Assembly: GCF_019634815.1 (NCBI RefSeq)
Contig: NZ_JAHCAP010000004.1
Location: 1 to 64,000, forward strand
Length of the DNA stretch: 64,000 nucleotides
Reading direction: 5' to 3'
DNA from: Dokdonella sp.
GTDB taxonomy: Bacteria > Pseudomonadota > Gammaproteobacteria > Xanthomonadales > Rhodanobacteraceae
Below the pieces are notes generated by a model, which was not told where the DNA came from, did no database searches, and saw nothing but the letters and a program-made list of their open reading frames with translations. Below are positions 16,536 to 26,562 of this stretch, piece by piece. Made by a program: the position numbers and the translations under genes. Position 1 is the first letter of the stretch; the number at the start of each line of letters is the position of its first letter.

Positions 16536-19500
16536 TCAGCTGCACACGCGGTTGCGGCCTTCGCGTTTGGCCCGATAGAGCGCGACGTCGGCACTGCGCA
16601 AGAGCTCGTGCATCTGGGCATCGTTGCCGACGCGGGCGCTGGCGACACCGGCACTGATGGTGATGCGATTGCTTCGCTCGCTACCCGGTACGGCGATCTC
16701 GCGCGCGGCGACGGCAACACGGATCGCCTCGGCGAGCCTGCACGCCTGGCCGATGTCGGCTTGGGCGATGACGCAACTGAATTCCTCGCCGCCCTGGCGG
16801 GCAACGACGGCGCCCGGTGGCGCGCATTGAAGCATCACCTCGGCCACGCTGCGCAGGGCCTCATCATCCGCGGGGTGGCCATGTCGATCGTTGTAATCCT
16901 TGAAGCGGTCGACGTCGATGCTGATCATCGAGAGCAGGGTGCCGCCTTCGGCGCGGGCGTGATGATGCAGGTTTTCGAGCAGCAGGCGTCGATTCGCCAG
17001 GCCGGTCAGGGAGTCGCTGTAGGACAGTTCGCGCAGGCGGCGGTTGGCTTCGTGCAGTTCTTCGGTGCGTTCGGCGATCTGTCGTTCGAGCACGCGCCGC
17101 GCGCCCTTGAGACTGTGCACGCGCCAGCGCCAGGCCATCATGATCAGGGCGGCGATCAGCGCCAGGCCCAGCGCCCATGCCCAGCTGCGCTGCCACCACC
17201 GTGGCTGAACTGCGATCGCCACTTCGAGCGGCGCGCTCGCATTGCCGGCATAGTCATGCGCCTCGATGCGCAAGCGGTAGCGACCGGGCGGCAGGCTGGA
17301 AAACACGCGGTAATTCTGCGGGCTCCAGGCTGCGGGCTCGCGTTCATAGCCGATCAGCTGACTGCGAAAGCGCGATTCGGCTTCGCGTTGCCAACTCAGC
17401 AGGGCGAAGCGCGCGATCAACTCATGGCGACCCGGCGGCACCTCGATCGCGGTGCCGTCAATCGACTTGCCGTCGATCTGTGCGCCCAGCCAGCGCAGTG
17501 GCTTGGGCGTGCCATCGTGGATGCGCACGGCCGGATCGAACATCGCGGCGCCGCCGAGGGTGCCGGTCCAGAAGCGATCCTGATCGTCGACAAGTTGTGA
17601 ACCGCCGTTGCATTCATCGTTGAGCAGGCCGTCACGTCGGGTGAACACGCGTGATTGAAAGCTGCCGTCATACGGGGTGAGTTGCTGCACGCCGGCGTTG
17701 GTGCAAACGTAGATGCGTCCCTTCGAGTCGCGCACGGCGCCATAGGCAGACGGGTCGGGCGCGGCGGGCAGATCGTCCGGCAACACGTGCGGCCGGGTCG
17801 GATCGCTGACATCCACGCGCACGATCGCGGAATTGCGCGTGCCAAGCCAGAGCACCGAGCGACCGGCATCGTCGCGCAGCAGGTTCATGCCCTGCAGGTA
17901 GGTATCGGGAAGCTTGACCACGGTCGCATCCCAGCGTTCGCCATCGAAGCGCGCCAGACCGTTGCTGCCGGCCGCCCACAACCAGTTGCGACCTTTTTCG
18001 TCGACCTGCGAAATCAGGCGCCGCACGCGCCAGATGCCGTCGATGCCCTTGGCCGTGTACGCCGTCCAGACCCCCTCACGCAGGCGCTGGACGCCACCGG
18101 TGTTGAGCGCAAACCAGTACGTGGTCTTGCCGTCGACGAGGGTGCTCACCACGTCCTGAGCCGCCAGCCCCGGGTTTGCCGGCCAGGGCGTGTCGACTTC
18201 AACGAAGCGGGGGCCGGGTTCATCCACCCGCAGCAGGTGGCCGCCACTCATCGCCAGCCACAGGGTCGATTTGCCTGATCCGTCGAGCGTGCGGCGGATC
18301 ATGCCTGCGTCGTTGCTGGGCAACAGGCCGTTGGCCTGCGAGAAGTTTCGCCACGTGCCATTTTCGAAAAGACCCAGGCCGTCCGCATTGGCGGCCACCC
18401 ACAGGCGCTGGCCGCCGTGAGCATCGGCTTCGGGCAACAGACCGAACACGCCGGTGCCGTGTTCGCCGAGCAGGGACACGGTATGCCACTGGCTGCCGCC
18501 GAGCACGGCACGGGCCACGCCCGATTCGGTGGCAAGCCACAGCACGTCGACGCCATCGGGGCTGCGCCAGATGCTCAGTCCGCGCACCGCGTCGGACGGC
18601 AGGCCATGACTGCGATCGAAGGTGCGGGCGCGGTCCTTGTGGATGCGCACGACGCCGGCGCGGCTGCTGACCCACAGCACCGGATCCTCGTCGCTGCCGC
18701 TGACGGCCATCGAATACAGGTCGTCACTGGGCAATTCGCCGGTTTCGGCGCTCCAGTGCCGAACACCGTTGCGGTCGATGCGCCACAGGCCATGCCCGAT
18801 CGTGGCGATCCACAGTTGTTCGCGCTCGCCGCGCCCCGTCGTGCGCAAGCCGTCGGCCCCGCTGCTTGCCAGCTCGAGCTTTTGCCATTGGCCGTCCTGA
18901 CGAAACCACAGGCCGTCGAGCGTCGTCACCCACAGGCGGGGTCGGCCACCGATCCGTGTTGTCGCGGCGACCGACAGGATGAAGCGCGGGAGCTGTTCGG
19001 CGCCCGCCGCGGGCAGTCAGCGGCCTTGCGCATCGCGTTCGAGCAGCCCGGCGTCGCCGCTGGCGAGCCACAGCGAAGGATGACCATCGGCATCGAAGGT
19101 CTCGGCCAGACTCGAAACCTGATTGGTCGGCAGGCCCGTGCCACGGCCCTGCCTATGCCAGGACGTGCCGTCCCAGCGGCCGATGCCGCGGTCACGGAAG
19201 GCAACCCACAGAGTGCCCTGGTGATCGACCAGGAACGCGCCCAGCGTGCCCTTGATGGCCTGCGGCCCCGCGCTGCTCCACGAATGGCCATCGTAGCGCG
19301 CCAGCCCGTGCGCAGTGCTGAGCCAGACGAAGCCGTCCTTGTCGGTCTGCACGGCGCTTGCGACCGATTCGGAAACGCCATCGCGGCTGGTGAAGGTGAC
19401 GAAGGTGGGGGCCGAGAGATCGCCCAGGTCGAGTTCCGCAGCGCGGCCCGCAGAGGGATCGACCAGCAGGCTCGAGGCAAGCAGCAACGCGGCGAGGCCA

Positions 19501-19604
19501 AGTCGGCGGGCAACTTTGCCGGCGGATTCCTGGCGGCAATTGCCGGTCGCCGTACCTGCTGTGCGCAGACGGGTCGTCGCGCTGGTCAGCCGATCCTTGC
19601 CCAC
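16536..19604 (-). pseudogene. propeller-sensor diguanylate cyclase, interrupted by an in-frame TGA
   Basis: One continuous reading frame of 1023 codons encodes a signal peptide (LGLAALLLASSLLVDPSAGRAA), repeated two-component-regulator propeller blades (for example DKDGFVWLSTAHGLARYDG), a Y_Y_Y domain (about 630-690), a transmembrane helix (WAWALGLALIAALIMMAW) and a GGDEF domain with the active GGEEF loop. It is broken at codon 196 by TGA (19017-19019); translation before and after it stays propeller-like in the same frame (...DAQGR stop LPAAGAEQLPR...). A single TGG to TGA change would explain it. Without readthrough, an N-terminal 195-residue piece is made, and a 797-residue piece could begin at ATG 18929. 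The I-site RxxD usual before GGEEF is absent. Alternatives: sequencing error or true decay. Confidence 0.8.
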
Positions 19605-19847
19605 GGGTGAGTCTCGATGCCCCTGTTGCTCGCCGCGATCATAGCGTGGGCGCGCGGCGGGTACGGTCCTTGCCTGCGCGTGTCATGCCACGGGAGTTTG
19701 CGGGCGACGCCGCATGGGTCGGTGGAAGTCGGCTGCCACGGTGTTGGGGATACGCGCCCGGAATTGCGTTATGGATCGGGATCCGCGCTGCCAGGCGGTA
19801 TGCAAACGCAGGTCGACCTCATGTCCATCACCGCAAGGAGTCAAACG

Positions 19848-20528
19848 ATGAAACCCCTGAAGACGATGTTGTTGCTGATTGCTGCCAGTGTCATTGCCGC
19901 CACCGCGGCGCAGGCCGCACCGTTTCAGAACGGCAGTTTCGAAGACGGCCCGGGTCCGGTGAAATCCGGCAATTCGGCTGCTTGGGTGACGACGCTGGGT
20001 GTTGGCGACACCCGACTCGCGGGCTGGACGATCGGCAGCGGCGACATCGACTACATGGATACCGATTTCTGGCAGGCCGCGGCGGGGCAGCATTCGCTCG
20101 ACATGAGTGGCACCCAGGCCGGCACCATCGCCCAGACCTTCGACACCGTCGCCGGTGCGAGCTATACCGTCACTTTCAGTCTGGCCGGCAATCCCGACGG
20201 AGGCGCGCCGGCGACCAAGACGCTTCGCGTTGCGGCGACCGGCGGGCCGGCAACAGACTATTCAGTCACACCCTCGGGCAACAGCACCAGCAACATGGGC
20301 TGGGCCGATCAGACCTACAGCTTCACCGCCTCGGGTTCGAGCACGACCTTGAGCTTCACCAGTCTGGCCGCATCGAACAGCGGGCCTGCGCTCGACGATG
20401 TGCGCGTGGTGGCCGGCGTCACGGGTACGCCGGCGCTGTCGGCGCCGACGCTGTCGACCTGGGCGATGCTCGGCCTGGTCGCGCTGCTCGTCGGCATCGC
20501 GCTGCGCAAGCGTCGCGTGACGGGCTGA
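19848..20528 (+). CDS. secreted choice-of-anchor C/DUF642-like protein with IPTL-CTERM-like tail
   Basis: 226 residues from ATG 19848, which has AAGGAG 8 bp upstream. A signal peptide (MLLLIAASVIAATAAQA) is followed by a beta-sandwich (FQNGSFEDGPGP, LAGWTIGSGDIDYMD, GTIAQTFDTVAGASYTVTFSLAGNP, ALDDVRVV in pieces) typical of the choice-of-anchor C/DUF642 group. The C-terminus is a tripartite sorting signal: APTLSTWAMLGL, a hydrophobic helix and a KRR cluster, resembling IPTL-CTERM. Such tails are thought to be processed by exosortase/rhombosortase-like machinery; no such enzyme is in the window. It is divergent from the propeller-GGDEF gene. Confidence 0.8.
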   Translation: MKPLKTMLLLIAASVIAATAAQAAPFQNGSFEDGPGPVKSGNSAAWVTTLGVGDTRLAGWTIGSGDIDYMDTDFWQAAAGQHSLDMSGTQAGTIAQTFDTVAGASYTVTFSLAGNPDGGAPATKTLRVAATGGPATDYSVTPSGNSTSNMGWADQTYSFTASGSSTTLSFTSLAASNSGPALDDVRVVAGVTGTPALSAPTLSTWAMLGLVALLVGIALRKRRVTG

Positions 20529-20549
20529 TCCCGCTGCGCGGGGAATCAG
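20525..20549 (+). terminator. hairpin at the end of the IPTL-type gene
   Basis: CTGAT-CCCGC, loop TGC, GCGGG-(GA)-ATCAG forms a 10-bp stem with a 2-nt bulge that begins at the stop codon, between convergent genes. There is no U-tract, so it may need Rho or act as an RNA-stabilising end. Confidence 0.45.
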
Positions 20550-20606
20550 GGTGAGGGCCCGCGTGCGCTGGCAAGCGCCGCGCACCTGGGCCCATGGAGC
20601 GCCACT

Positions 20607-23600
20607 TCAGCGTTCGTGCCGATAATTGAAACCGGCGCGACTGCCGGTGGTCGCGTTCTGAGCCTCGAAGTTCCAGCGCTTGCTGAACAGGTACTTGAGC
20701 GTGACGACTTCGCCCGGCGTGAACAGGCCCACGCCATAGCTCAGATACAGTTTGGGTGAGAGGTATTTGCCGACCGTGAAGGCCGCGCCGCCCAGCGCGG
20801 CGTTGTCGGAGACGCCCGCATCCACGCCCAGGCGTGCACCGATGCCCTTGGCAAGCAGGTCGCCGGTGGCGCTGCCGAGTGCACGCGCGGCGGCACCGAG
20901 CATGTCACCTTCGCCGCTCTTGAGGCTCGACAGCGGCTTGCCGGTGAGCAGATACGACAGCGCTTCGGACTGCTCCATCGACGGCTGCGAGAACACCGTG
21001 AGCACGGGCAGCAAGGCGGTGCCGCGCACCTGCAGGCCCGCGGTGATGCTGTCGTCGAGCTGGCCGCCCGAGGCGCCGAGGATCTTGCGCACCGCGCGGA
21101 TATCCAAGCCTGGATTGTCGAGCGGACTGCCCGCGAACAACAGACGGCCGGTTTCGATCGTGAGGTTCTGACCGTAGGCGCGGTAGGTTCCTTGCGCATT
21201 GAGCGTGCCGGTGCCGGTGGGCTGGCGGCCCGGTCTTTGATCGATGCGCAGCCGGCCGCTGATCTGGCCATCCAGTCCCATGCCCGCGAGCCTGACCTCG
21301 TCACCGAGTTCGATGTCGACCGCGACGACCACCGGCAAGGGCTTGGCTGCCGCCACCGGCTCGGCATCGACGATGACCACATCGGGCGAGGATTGGCTGG
21401 CGCCGCCACCGCCGGGCAGCTTGCCCAGGTCGATCGCAGTCTGCGGGATCTTCACTCGGCCGCCGAGCGTGAGCAGCTTGGCATCGCGCTCGAGTGTGAG
21501 GTCGGGTGAAATGATCACCTTCGCGGCCGGGATGTCGGCGGCGAGGAAACGCTCACCCTTGATGGTCACCTGCAGTGGCGCCTGCGCGGAACTTCCGCCG
21601 CTGCCCTTGAGGGTGAGCATGCCGTCACCGGACTTGAGCGAGCCATCGAGCGTGAAGTGGTCGATGTCGCTGACCGCGATGTCGAGATTGCCATCGTGGA
21701 GTTTGAGGCCGGCCGCGGGAATTTCCACCGCAAGTCCCTGCAAGTGCGCCATGCCACTCACCTGCGGCGCCGCAAGACTGCCATCGATGCGGTAGTTGGC
21801 TTGAATGCGGCCTTGGGTGTCGGCGACTTCGGCAGTGAGCAGATCGACGAAGGCGAGGCTGTTGAGCGCAAGGTCGAGATGCCCCGACATTGCGGTGCTG
21901 GCGGCGATCGGGCCGTCGAACGCGAGTGTGCCATCGAGTCTGCCATCGTGGTCGAAGGCGGCGTGCACGCTCGCCTGCGTCGACTGCGGCGTGAGCGTGG
22001 CATCGAGCGTGAAATCGTTCCAGCGCAGCAGTGGTGTCTGCGCATGGTCGACATGTGCAAGCGCGCCCTGCATCGACTGCAGATGCGCCTTGCCATCGAG
22101 CGCGCCCGCACTGCTGCGGCGAATCTCGCCGGCGCCGATGATATCGCCTGCAATGCGCAGAGGCGTTTGGCTTGCCGCCAATTGCATGAGCAGGGCGAGC
22201 GGCAAGCGCTCGATGCGGTACTGCGCCTGCATGGCGCCATCGGTGGCGACATTGGCGCTTGCGCACAGGCTCGCATCGCCGCCACCAAGGCACAGCGGGC
22301 TGCTGCTGAACGCGTGCTTGTGCCAGGCAAGCGTCACCGGTTCGCGCAGCGCAAGCGCAGGCAGGTTTTCGGGGTGGATGTCGAGCGTGCGCAGCGTGCC
22401 GTTCCACTCGCCTGCGGCGTCTGCCTTGCCGTCGAGCGCGAACTTGAGACCGAGTGGTGTGCCTTCGGCATCGAGTTCGAGCTGATGAGCCGCGAGCGCA
22501 CCATCGGCGCGCAGATCGAGCGTGTTGAAATGCAGTGCGCCCGCATCGATCTGGTCGAGCTTGAGCGCGAGGCGGCCGTGTGCAGTGTCGAGATTGGCAA
22601 TCTCGGCATCGAGGTCGAAGCTGTCGATTTGCGTGCTGCCAAGCTTGAGCGCGCGACCACGCGCGGCTCCCGTGATCGCCAGCGCGGGCCACTTGCCCTG
22701 CACGCGGAACTGTCCGTCGAGGCCACCACCCAGATCGGGCAGCCAGTCGCCGAGGGCGGGGAGCGCGAACTGGATCGTCGCATCGCTGTGCTCGCCGCCG
22801 CGCCCGGCGATGTCGATGTGGCTCTTGCCCGCGCGCAGCGCGAGCGCGCCATCGACCGCGAAACCGGGATTTATCTGCAGATCGGCGTGACCACTCAGGA
22901 CTTGCCGGCGCAGCGTGCCGCCGAGGTGTTCGAGTTTGAGCGTGGCCTGGGCACCCTGATCGACGAGGGTGCCTCGGCTGGACAGGTCGAAATCGAGCGC
23001 GCCCGGCCAAGCCGCGGCAAACGCGCCGGGATCGAGGCGGCTTGCCTTGGCCGTGATGTCCCAGCCCAAGGCGGGTTGCAGGGTGAGCGAGCCCTGCGCA
23101 TCCAGCCCGCCTCTGGTTTGCTTGAGCGCAAGCTGCTTGAGCGTGATGACTTGCGGCGTGCCATCGAGATCAAAGGCGAGGTCGGCGAGCTGTCCCGGCG
23201 GGCCGATCGCGGCCGTACCGTCGACATGGAATTTTTCCGCGTTGCCGTTTGCGCTGAGACTGCCGTGCGTGGCGAGGGCCTGGCCGATCAGTTCGGCGGG
23301 CAGTTCGATGCCGCTCCAAGTGATCTGCGCCTGTGCCGAGGGCGGTTTGGCATCCAGTTGCAGGCTGCCCTTGGCATCGAGCTGGCCGGGTTGATCTCTT
23401 GACTTGAGCGCGAGTGATTCGATGCGCAGAGTCTGCTTGTCCAACGCGTAGCGCAGCGGTGCAAGCTGCACGGCATGCTCATCAAGCGTGAGCGTGGCTT
23501 CGATCGCGCCCGCATGCTTGTCGCCGCGGCCCTCCAGATCGAGCGCGAGCGCCTTGAGCGAGGTTGCGGCGTGCACGAGCTGCGGATCGAACTGCGGCAC

Positions 23601-24425
23601 CTGCGCGCGCAGCGTCCACGCGAGCGCATCGGTCTGCGCGAGTTCGAACTCGAACTTCGCCGGTGTGGGCGCATCGAGATTCAATGCCAGCATGGCCTTG
23701 CGGCCATCGCCCTGCGCCTTGAGCGTGCCGCCGTAGTCGACTTCAGCCAGTTTCCAGCGAAAGCGCGCCTCGGCATTGCCCGCATGGCCGGGACTTGCAG
23801 CGATGTTGCCGTGCAGGTCGAGCGAGCCCTCGGGCGCGCGCAGCGTGAAGGATTTGAGTGCAATGCCATCGCTTGTCCACGCTGCGCCGGCATCGAGACG
23901 GTCGAGCGCTAATATCGGCTTGCCGTCCTGGCTGATGCGTGCATCGCGCACGCCCAGGTGATCGAGCGCGATGTCCAGCGGCGCCGCAAGCGAGATCGAC
24001 CCGGAAGGCGGCGCATCCGGTTTGGCGACCGTGGTCAGCGCCAGTTCGAGCTGGTCGAGCTCGAGCGTGCTCACGTGCGCGCGTGCGGCGAGCAAGGCCA
24101 GCGGCCGCAGCTCGACCTGCAATCGCGCGAGCCTTGCATCGACCCCCGCGGCAGGATCGTTCCAGCGCAGATCTTCGAGCACGAGCGATCCGCCCAGGCT
24201 GCCGTGACTGCGCGCCACTGCGAGCTTGCCATCGAGCGCGCCGACTGCACGCGCAAGCACGAAGCGAGCGCCCGCTTCGCTGCCGAGCAGCCACCACAGC
24301 GCGAGTGCGAGGACGGCGATCAAGGCAAGAATGCCAATGCCGATCCACTTGAGCAGTCGACGCAGCGCGATGCCGCGCTGCGTGTTGCGCGACCGCAGAT
24401 GCGATGAGCGTGCGTGCGCGCTCAC
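20607..24425 (-). CDS. tamB: translocation and assembly module protein TamB
   Basis: 1272 residues. A short basic N-terminus and one signal anchor (WIGIGILALIAVLALALWWLL) precede a very long, repetitive beta-rich region (beta-taco) and the conserved C-terminal TamB/DUF490 domain (from about residue 940, including GRLLFAGSPLDNPGLDIRAVR and SYLLTGKPLSSL, ending in NYRHER). TamB spans the periplasm and works with TamA in outer-membrane protein insertion and phospholipid transport. It begins with GTG and overlaps the tamA stop by 4 bp (GTGA), so translation is coupled. Confidence 0.95.
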   Translation of the reverse strand: MSAHARSSHLRSRNTQRGIALRRLLKWIGIGILALIAVLALALWWLLGSEAGARFVLARAVGALDGKLAVARSHGSLGGSLVLEDLRWNDPAAGVDARLARLQVELRPLALLAARAHVSTLELDQLELALTTVAKPDAPPSGSISLAAPLDIALDHLGVRDARISQDGKPILALDRLDAGAAWTSDGIALKSFTLRAPEGSLDLHGNIAASPGHAGNAEARFRWKLAEVDYGGTLKAQGDGRKAMLALNLDAPTPAKFEFELAQTDALAWTLRAQVPQFDPQLVHAATSLKALALDLEGRGDKHAGAIEATLTLDEHAVQLAPLRYALDKQTLRIESLALKSRDQPGQLDAKGSLQLDAKPPSAQAQITWSGIELPAELIGQALATHGSLSANGNAEKFHVDGTAAIGPPGQLADLAFDLDGTPQVITLKQLALKQTRGGLDAQGSLTLQPALGWDITAKASRLDPGAFAAAWPGALDFDLSSRGTLVDQGAQATLKLEHLGGTLRRQVLSGHADLQINPGFAVDGALALRAGKSHIDIAGRGGEHSDATIQFALPALGDWLPDLGGGLDGQFRVQGKWPALAITGAARGRALKLGSTQIDSFDLDAEIANLDTAHGRLALKLDQIDAGALHFNTLDLRADGALAAHQLELDAEGTPLGLKFALDGKADAAGEWNGTLRTLDIHPENLPALALREPVTLAWHKHAFSSSPLCLGGGDASLCASANVATDGAMQAQYRIERLPLALLMQLAASQTPLRIAGDIIGAGEIRRSSAGALDGKAHLQSMQGALAHVDHAQTPLLRWNDFTLDATLTPQSTQASVHAAFDHDGRLDGTLAFDGPIAASTAMSGHLDLALNSLAFVDLLTAEVADTQGRIQANYRIDGSLAAPQVSGMAHLQGLAVEIPAAGLKLHDGNLDIAVSDIDHFTLDGSLKSGDGMLTLKGSGGSSAQAPLQVTIKGERFLAADIPAAKVIISPDLTLERDAKLLTLGGRVKIPQTAIDLGKLPGGGGASQSSPDVVIVDAEPVAAAKPLPVVVAVDIELGDEVRLAGMGLDGQISGRLRIDQRPGRQPTGTGTLNAQGTYRAYGQNLTIETGRLLFAGSPLDNPGLDIRAVRKILGASGGQLDDSITAGLQVRGTALLPVLTVFSQPSMEQSEALSYLLTGKPLSSLKSGEGDMLGAAARALGSATGDLLAKGIGARLGVDAGVSDNAALGGAAFTVGKYLSPKLYLSYGVGLFTPGEVVTLKYLFSKRWNFEAQNATTGSRAGFNYRHER

Positions 24426-26239
24426 AGGTCGGGCCCGATGACGATGTGGAGCTGCACGCCGTGATGGTCGCTGTCGGCGACCGGCACGCCCAGGTCAATG
24501 CGGATCAGACCCACCGGAGAACGCCAGCGTGCGCCAATGCCGACGCCGATCTTCTGGTCATAGTCGCCAAAGGTGCTGAATGCATCACCGCTGTCGACGA
24601 AGGCGGCAATGCCCCAATTCGGCTTGAAGTAGTACTCGTATTCGGCGCTCGCCACGGTGAGGAATTTGCCGCCGATGACGAGGTCCTGGCAGGTACGGTT
24701 CGGGTGGGCAGCGCACTGGGCGCGGGCGATCGGCACCAGCGCCGCAGGCAGTGCCGGACCAATCGTCTGGTAGGCGTAACCGCGGATCGAACGGTCGCCG
24801 CCGGCGAAAAAGCGCAGTTCGGGCGGCAGCTTGTCGAACCCGCTGGTCCAGGTTGCGCCCAGCGCGCCACGGGCGATGAAGCGCGAATGGTCGCCCAGGC
24901 CACGGATCCATTTCGCATCGGCACTGGTTTGCACGAAGCTCGTGTCTGAAAGCAAACCGTGTGCGCCGGCGCGTGCGTTCAACGTCAGCGACCAACCGTC
25001 GCGCACGAACATCGGCTCGTCGGCCCGCTTGCGCGTCAAGCTGATTTCCGGATAGAGCAAGGTGCTGTCGCCATCCAGGTTGGCGACCTTGAAATTCCCG
25101 GTGAGAAACTTCGCCGCAAGCGTGCGCGTCCAGCCGTGCCAGAGCCGCGAATCACTGGCGGCCAGTCCGAAGGTGCGCGAATAGGCGGCATCGGTATCCT
25201 CGTTGCGGAAATTGGCGCCGAACCCGATGCTGTGGTTGTCGGCACCGGCGAGCGGAATCTGGTATTGCACCGAGGCGGTCTTGAGTTGGGTTGCGGCAAG
25301 CACGTTGAATGAAAGCTTGTGCCCGCGCGAATTGATCCAGCGGCGGGAAATTCCGCCGCGCACGCCCGGGCCGGTATCGGTGCCGATGAACACGCCGCCG
25401 GTGTAAATCGTGCGCTTGGCCGGCGCCAGCAGCACCTTGATCGGTACCACCTCGTCTTGCACATGGTCGAGATCGGGCTGCACCTGGGCGATCGAGAAGT
25501 AGTCGGCGTCAATCAGGCGCTGCTGAAATGCGAGCAGGCGCTCCTGCGTGTAGAAATCGCCCTCGCGCCAAGGTATGTAGCGCTCGAGCAGGGCGTCGGG
25601 AAACTGGCTGCCTTCGAAAGTCGTCGCGCCGAAGCGATGACGCGCGCCGACCTTCCAGGCCAGATGGATCTGCGCGCTGTGGCTTGCGCGCGTGACTTCG
25701 ACCTGATGGGTGACCAGCTGCGCGTCGAGGTAGCCGCTGGCTGCCAGCGCAGCCTGCACGATCGCCTTGCTTCTTTCGTAGGCCGCCTGGTCGAGCGTCT
25801 GGTCCTTGGCCGGCGTGAAGCCGGCCAGCGCCTTGCGCACTTCGCGCTGGCCCTCGGCATCGCCGTCCAATTCGATGTCGAGCGTGGTCACGCGGGTGGC
25901 CGGACCAGGCGTGACGCGCAACACCGCGACCGTCGCCCCGGCATCTTCGCGCAATTGCGCGTCGACGCTGGCATCGAAGTAACCCAGCGGTTCGAGTGCC
26001 TTGCGTGCCTGTGCTGGTGCGCGTTCGAAAAGGCGATGCAACTGCGCATCGGTGATGTCGCGGTCATGGTACTGGTTGATCTCGATGGCACTCTTCACTG
26101 CATCAAGCAGTGCGCCTTCGATGCCTTCGATCCGGGCGCTGACGCGCGCAGCATGTGCATGCGTGCCGGCAAGCACGAGCAGCCAGCACGCACGCAGGCA
26201 CGCGGTACGCATTCGCGCAGCGAGCATCCTGACACGCAT
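24422..26239 (-). CDS. tamA: translocation and assembly module outer-membrane protein TamA
   Basis: About 605 residues from ATG 26239; an ATG at 26284 and others at 26227 and 26212 are alternatives. A signal peptide ends near GTHAHA. Three POTRA domains (about 30-250) are followed by an Omp85 16-strand barrel with the FFAGGDRSIRGYAYQTIGP loop (the RGY-type motif of lid loop 6) and a C-terminal strand ending HIVIGPDL. TamA is the Omp85-family partner of TamB. The order tamA-tamB with overlapping ends is conserved in proteobacteria. Confidence 0.94.
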   Translation of the reverse strand: MRVRMLAARMRTACLRACWLLVLAGTHAHAARVSARIEGIEGALLDAVKSAIEINQYHDRDITDAQLHRLFERAPAQARKALEPLGYFDASVDAQLREDAGATVAVLRVTPGPATRVTTLDIELDGDAEGQREVRKALAGFTPAKDQTLDQAAYERSKAIVQAALAASGYLDAQLVTHQVEVTRASHSAQIHLAWKVGARHRFGATTFEGSQFPDALLERYIPWREGDFYTQERLLAFQQRLIDADYFSIAQVQPDLDHVQDEVVPIKVLLAPAKRTIYTGGVFIGTDTGPGVRGGISRRWINSRGHKLSFNVLAATQLKTASVQYQIPLAGADNHSIGFGANFRNEDTDAAYSRTFGLAASDSRLWHGWTRTLAAKFLTGNFKVANLDGDSTLLYPEISLTRKRADEPMFVRDGWSLTLNARAGAHGLLSDTSFVQTSADAKWIRGLGDHSRFIARGALGATWTSGFDKLPPELRFFAGGDRSIRGYAYQTIGPALPAALVPIARAQCAAHPNRTCQDLVIGGKFLTVASAEYEYYFKPNWGIAAFVDSGDAFSTFGDYDQKIGVGIGARWRSPVGLIRIDLGVPVADSDHHGVQLHIVIGPDL

Positions 26240-26294
26240 GGGCGTCAGCGGCGCACGCAGGGTTGCAGCGGACAACGCACGCACACGGGTCTGA

Positions 26295-26441
26295 TCACAG
26301 ACGCAAGCCGGGAAACAGGCCGAGCACGCCCACCACGATCAGATAGATCGCGACGATCAGACTGAGCAGCTTCGGGCGGATCAGAATCAGGATGCCGGCA
26401 AGCAGGGCGAGCAGGGGTTGCAGGGCAAGATGGATATTCAC
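26295..26441 (-). CDS. DUF3096 small membrane protein
   Basis: A 48-residue protein starting at GTG 26441: N-terminus NIHLALQPLLALLAGILI, then IRPKLLSLIVAIYLIVVGV and LGLFPGLRL. The two short hydrophobic segments separated by RPK match the DUF3096 pattern as I remember it. The function is unknown. The Shine-Dalgarno is weak. It lies 55 bp upstream of tamA on the same strand and may be co-transcribed with it. Confidence 0.75.
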   Translation of the reverse strand: MNIHLALQPLLALLAGILILIRPKLLSLIVAIYLIVVGVLGLFPGLRL

Positions 26442-26562
26442 GGTCGGATCACGCGGGTTGCGGAAAGGGTGCACGGTAGCAGCAGCGAGCGGCCTTGCGC
26501 AGCCTTGCCCGAATCACCCCAACGATTGTTGACGTCGCGCTGCAACCGGGCGCATGCAATTT

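Noticed and set aside
21657..23402. 581-codon plus-strand frame opposite tamB
   Set aside because: A shadow of tamB codon bias; composition is atypical for a protein and no start signal is seen.
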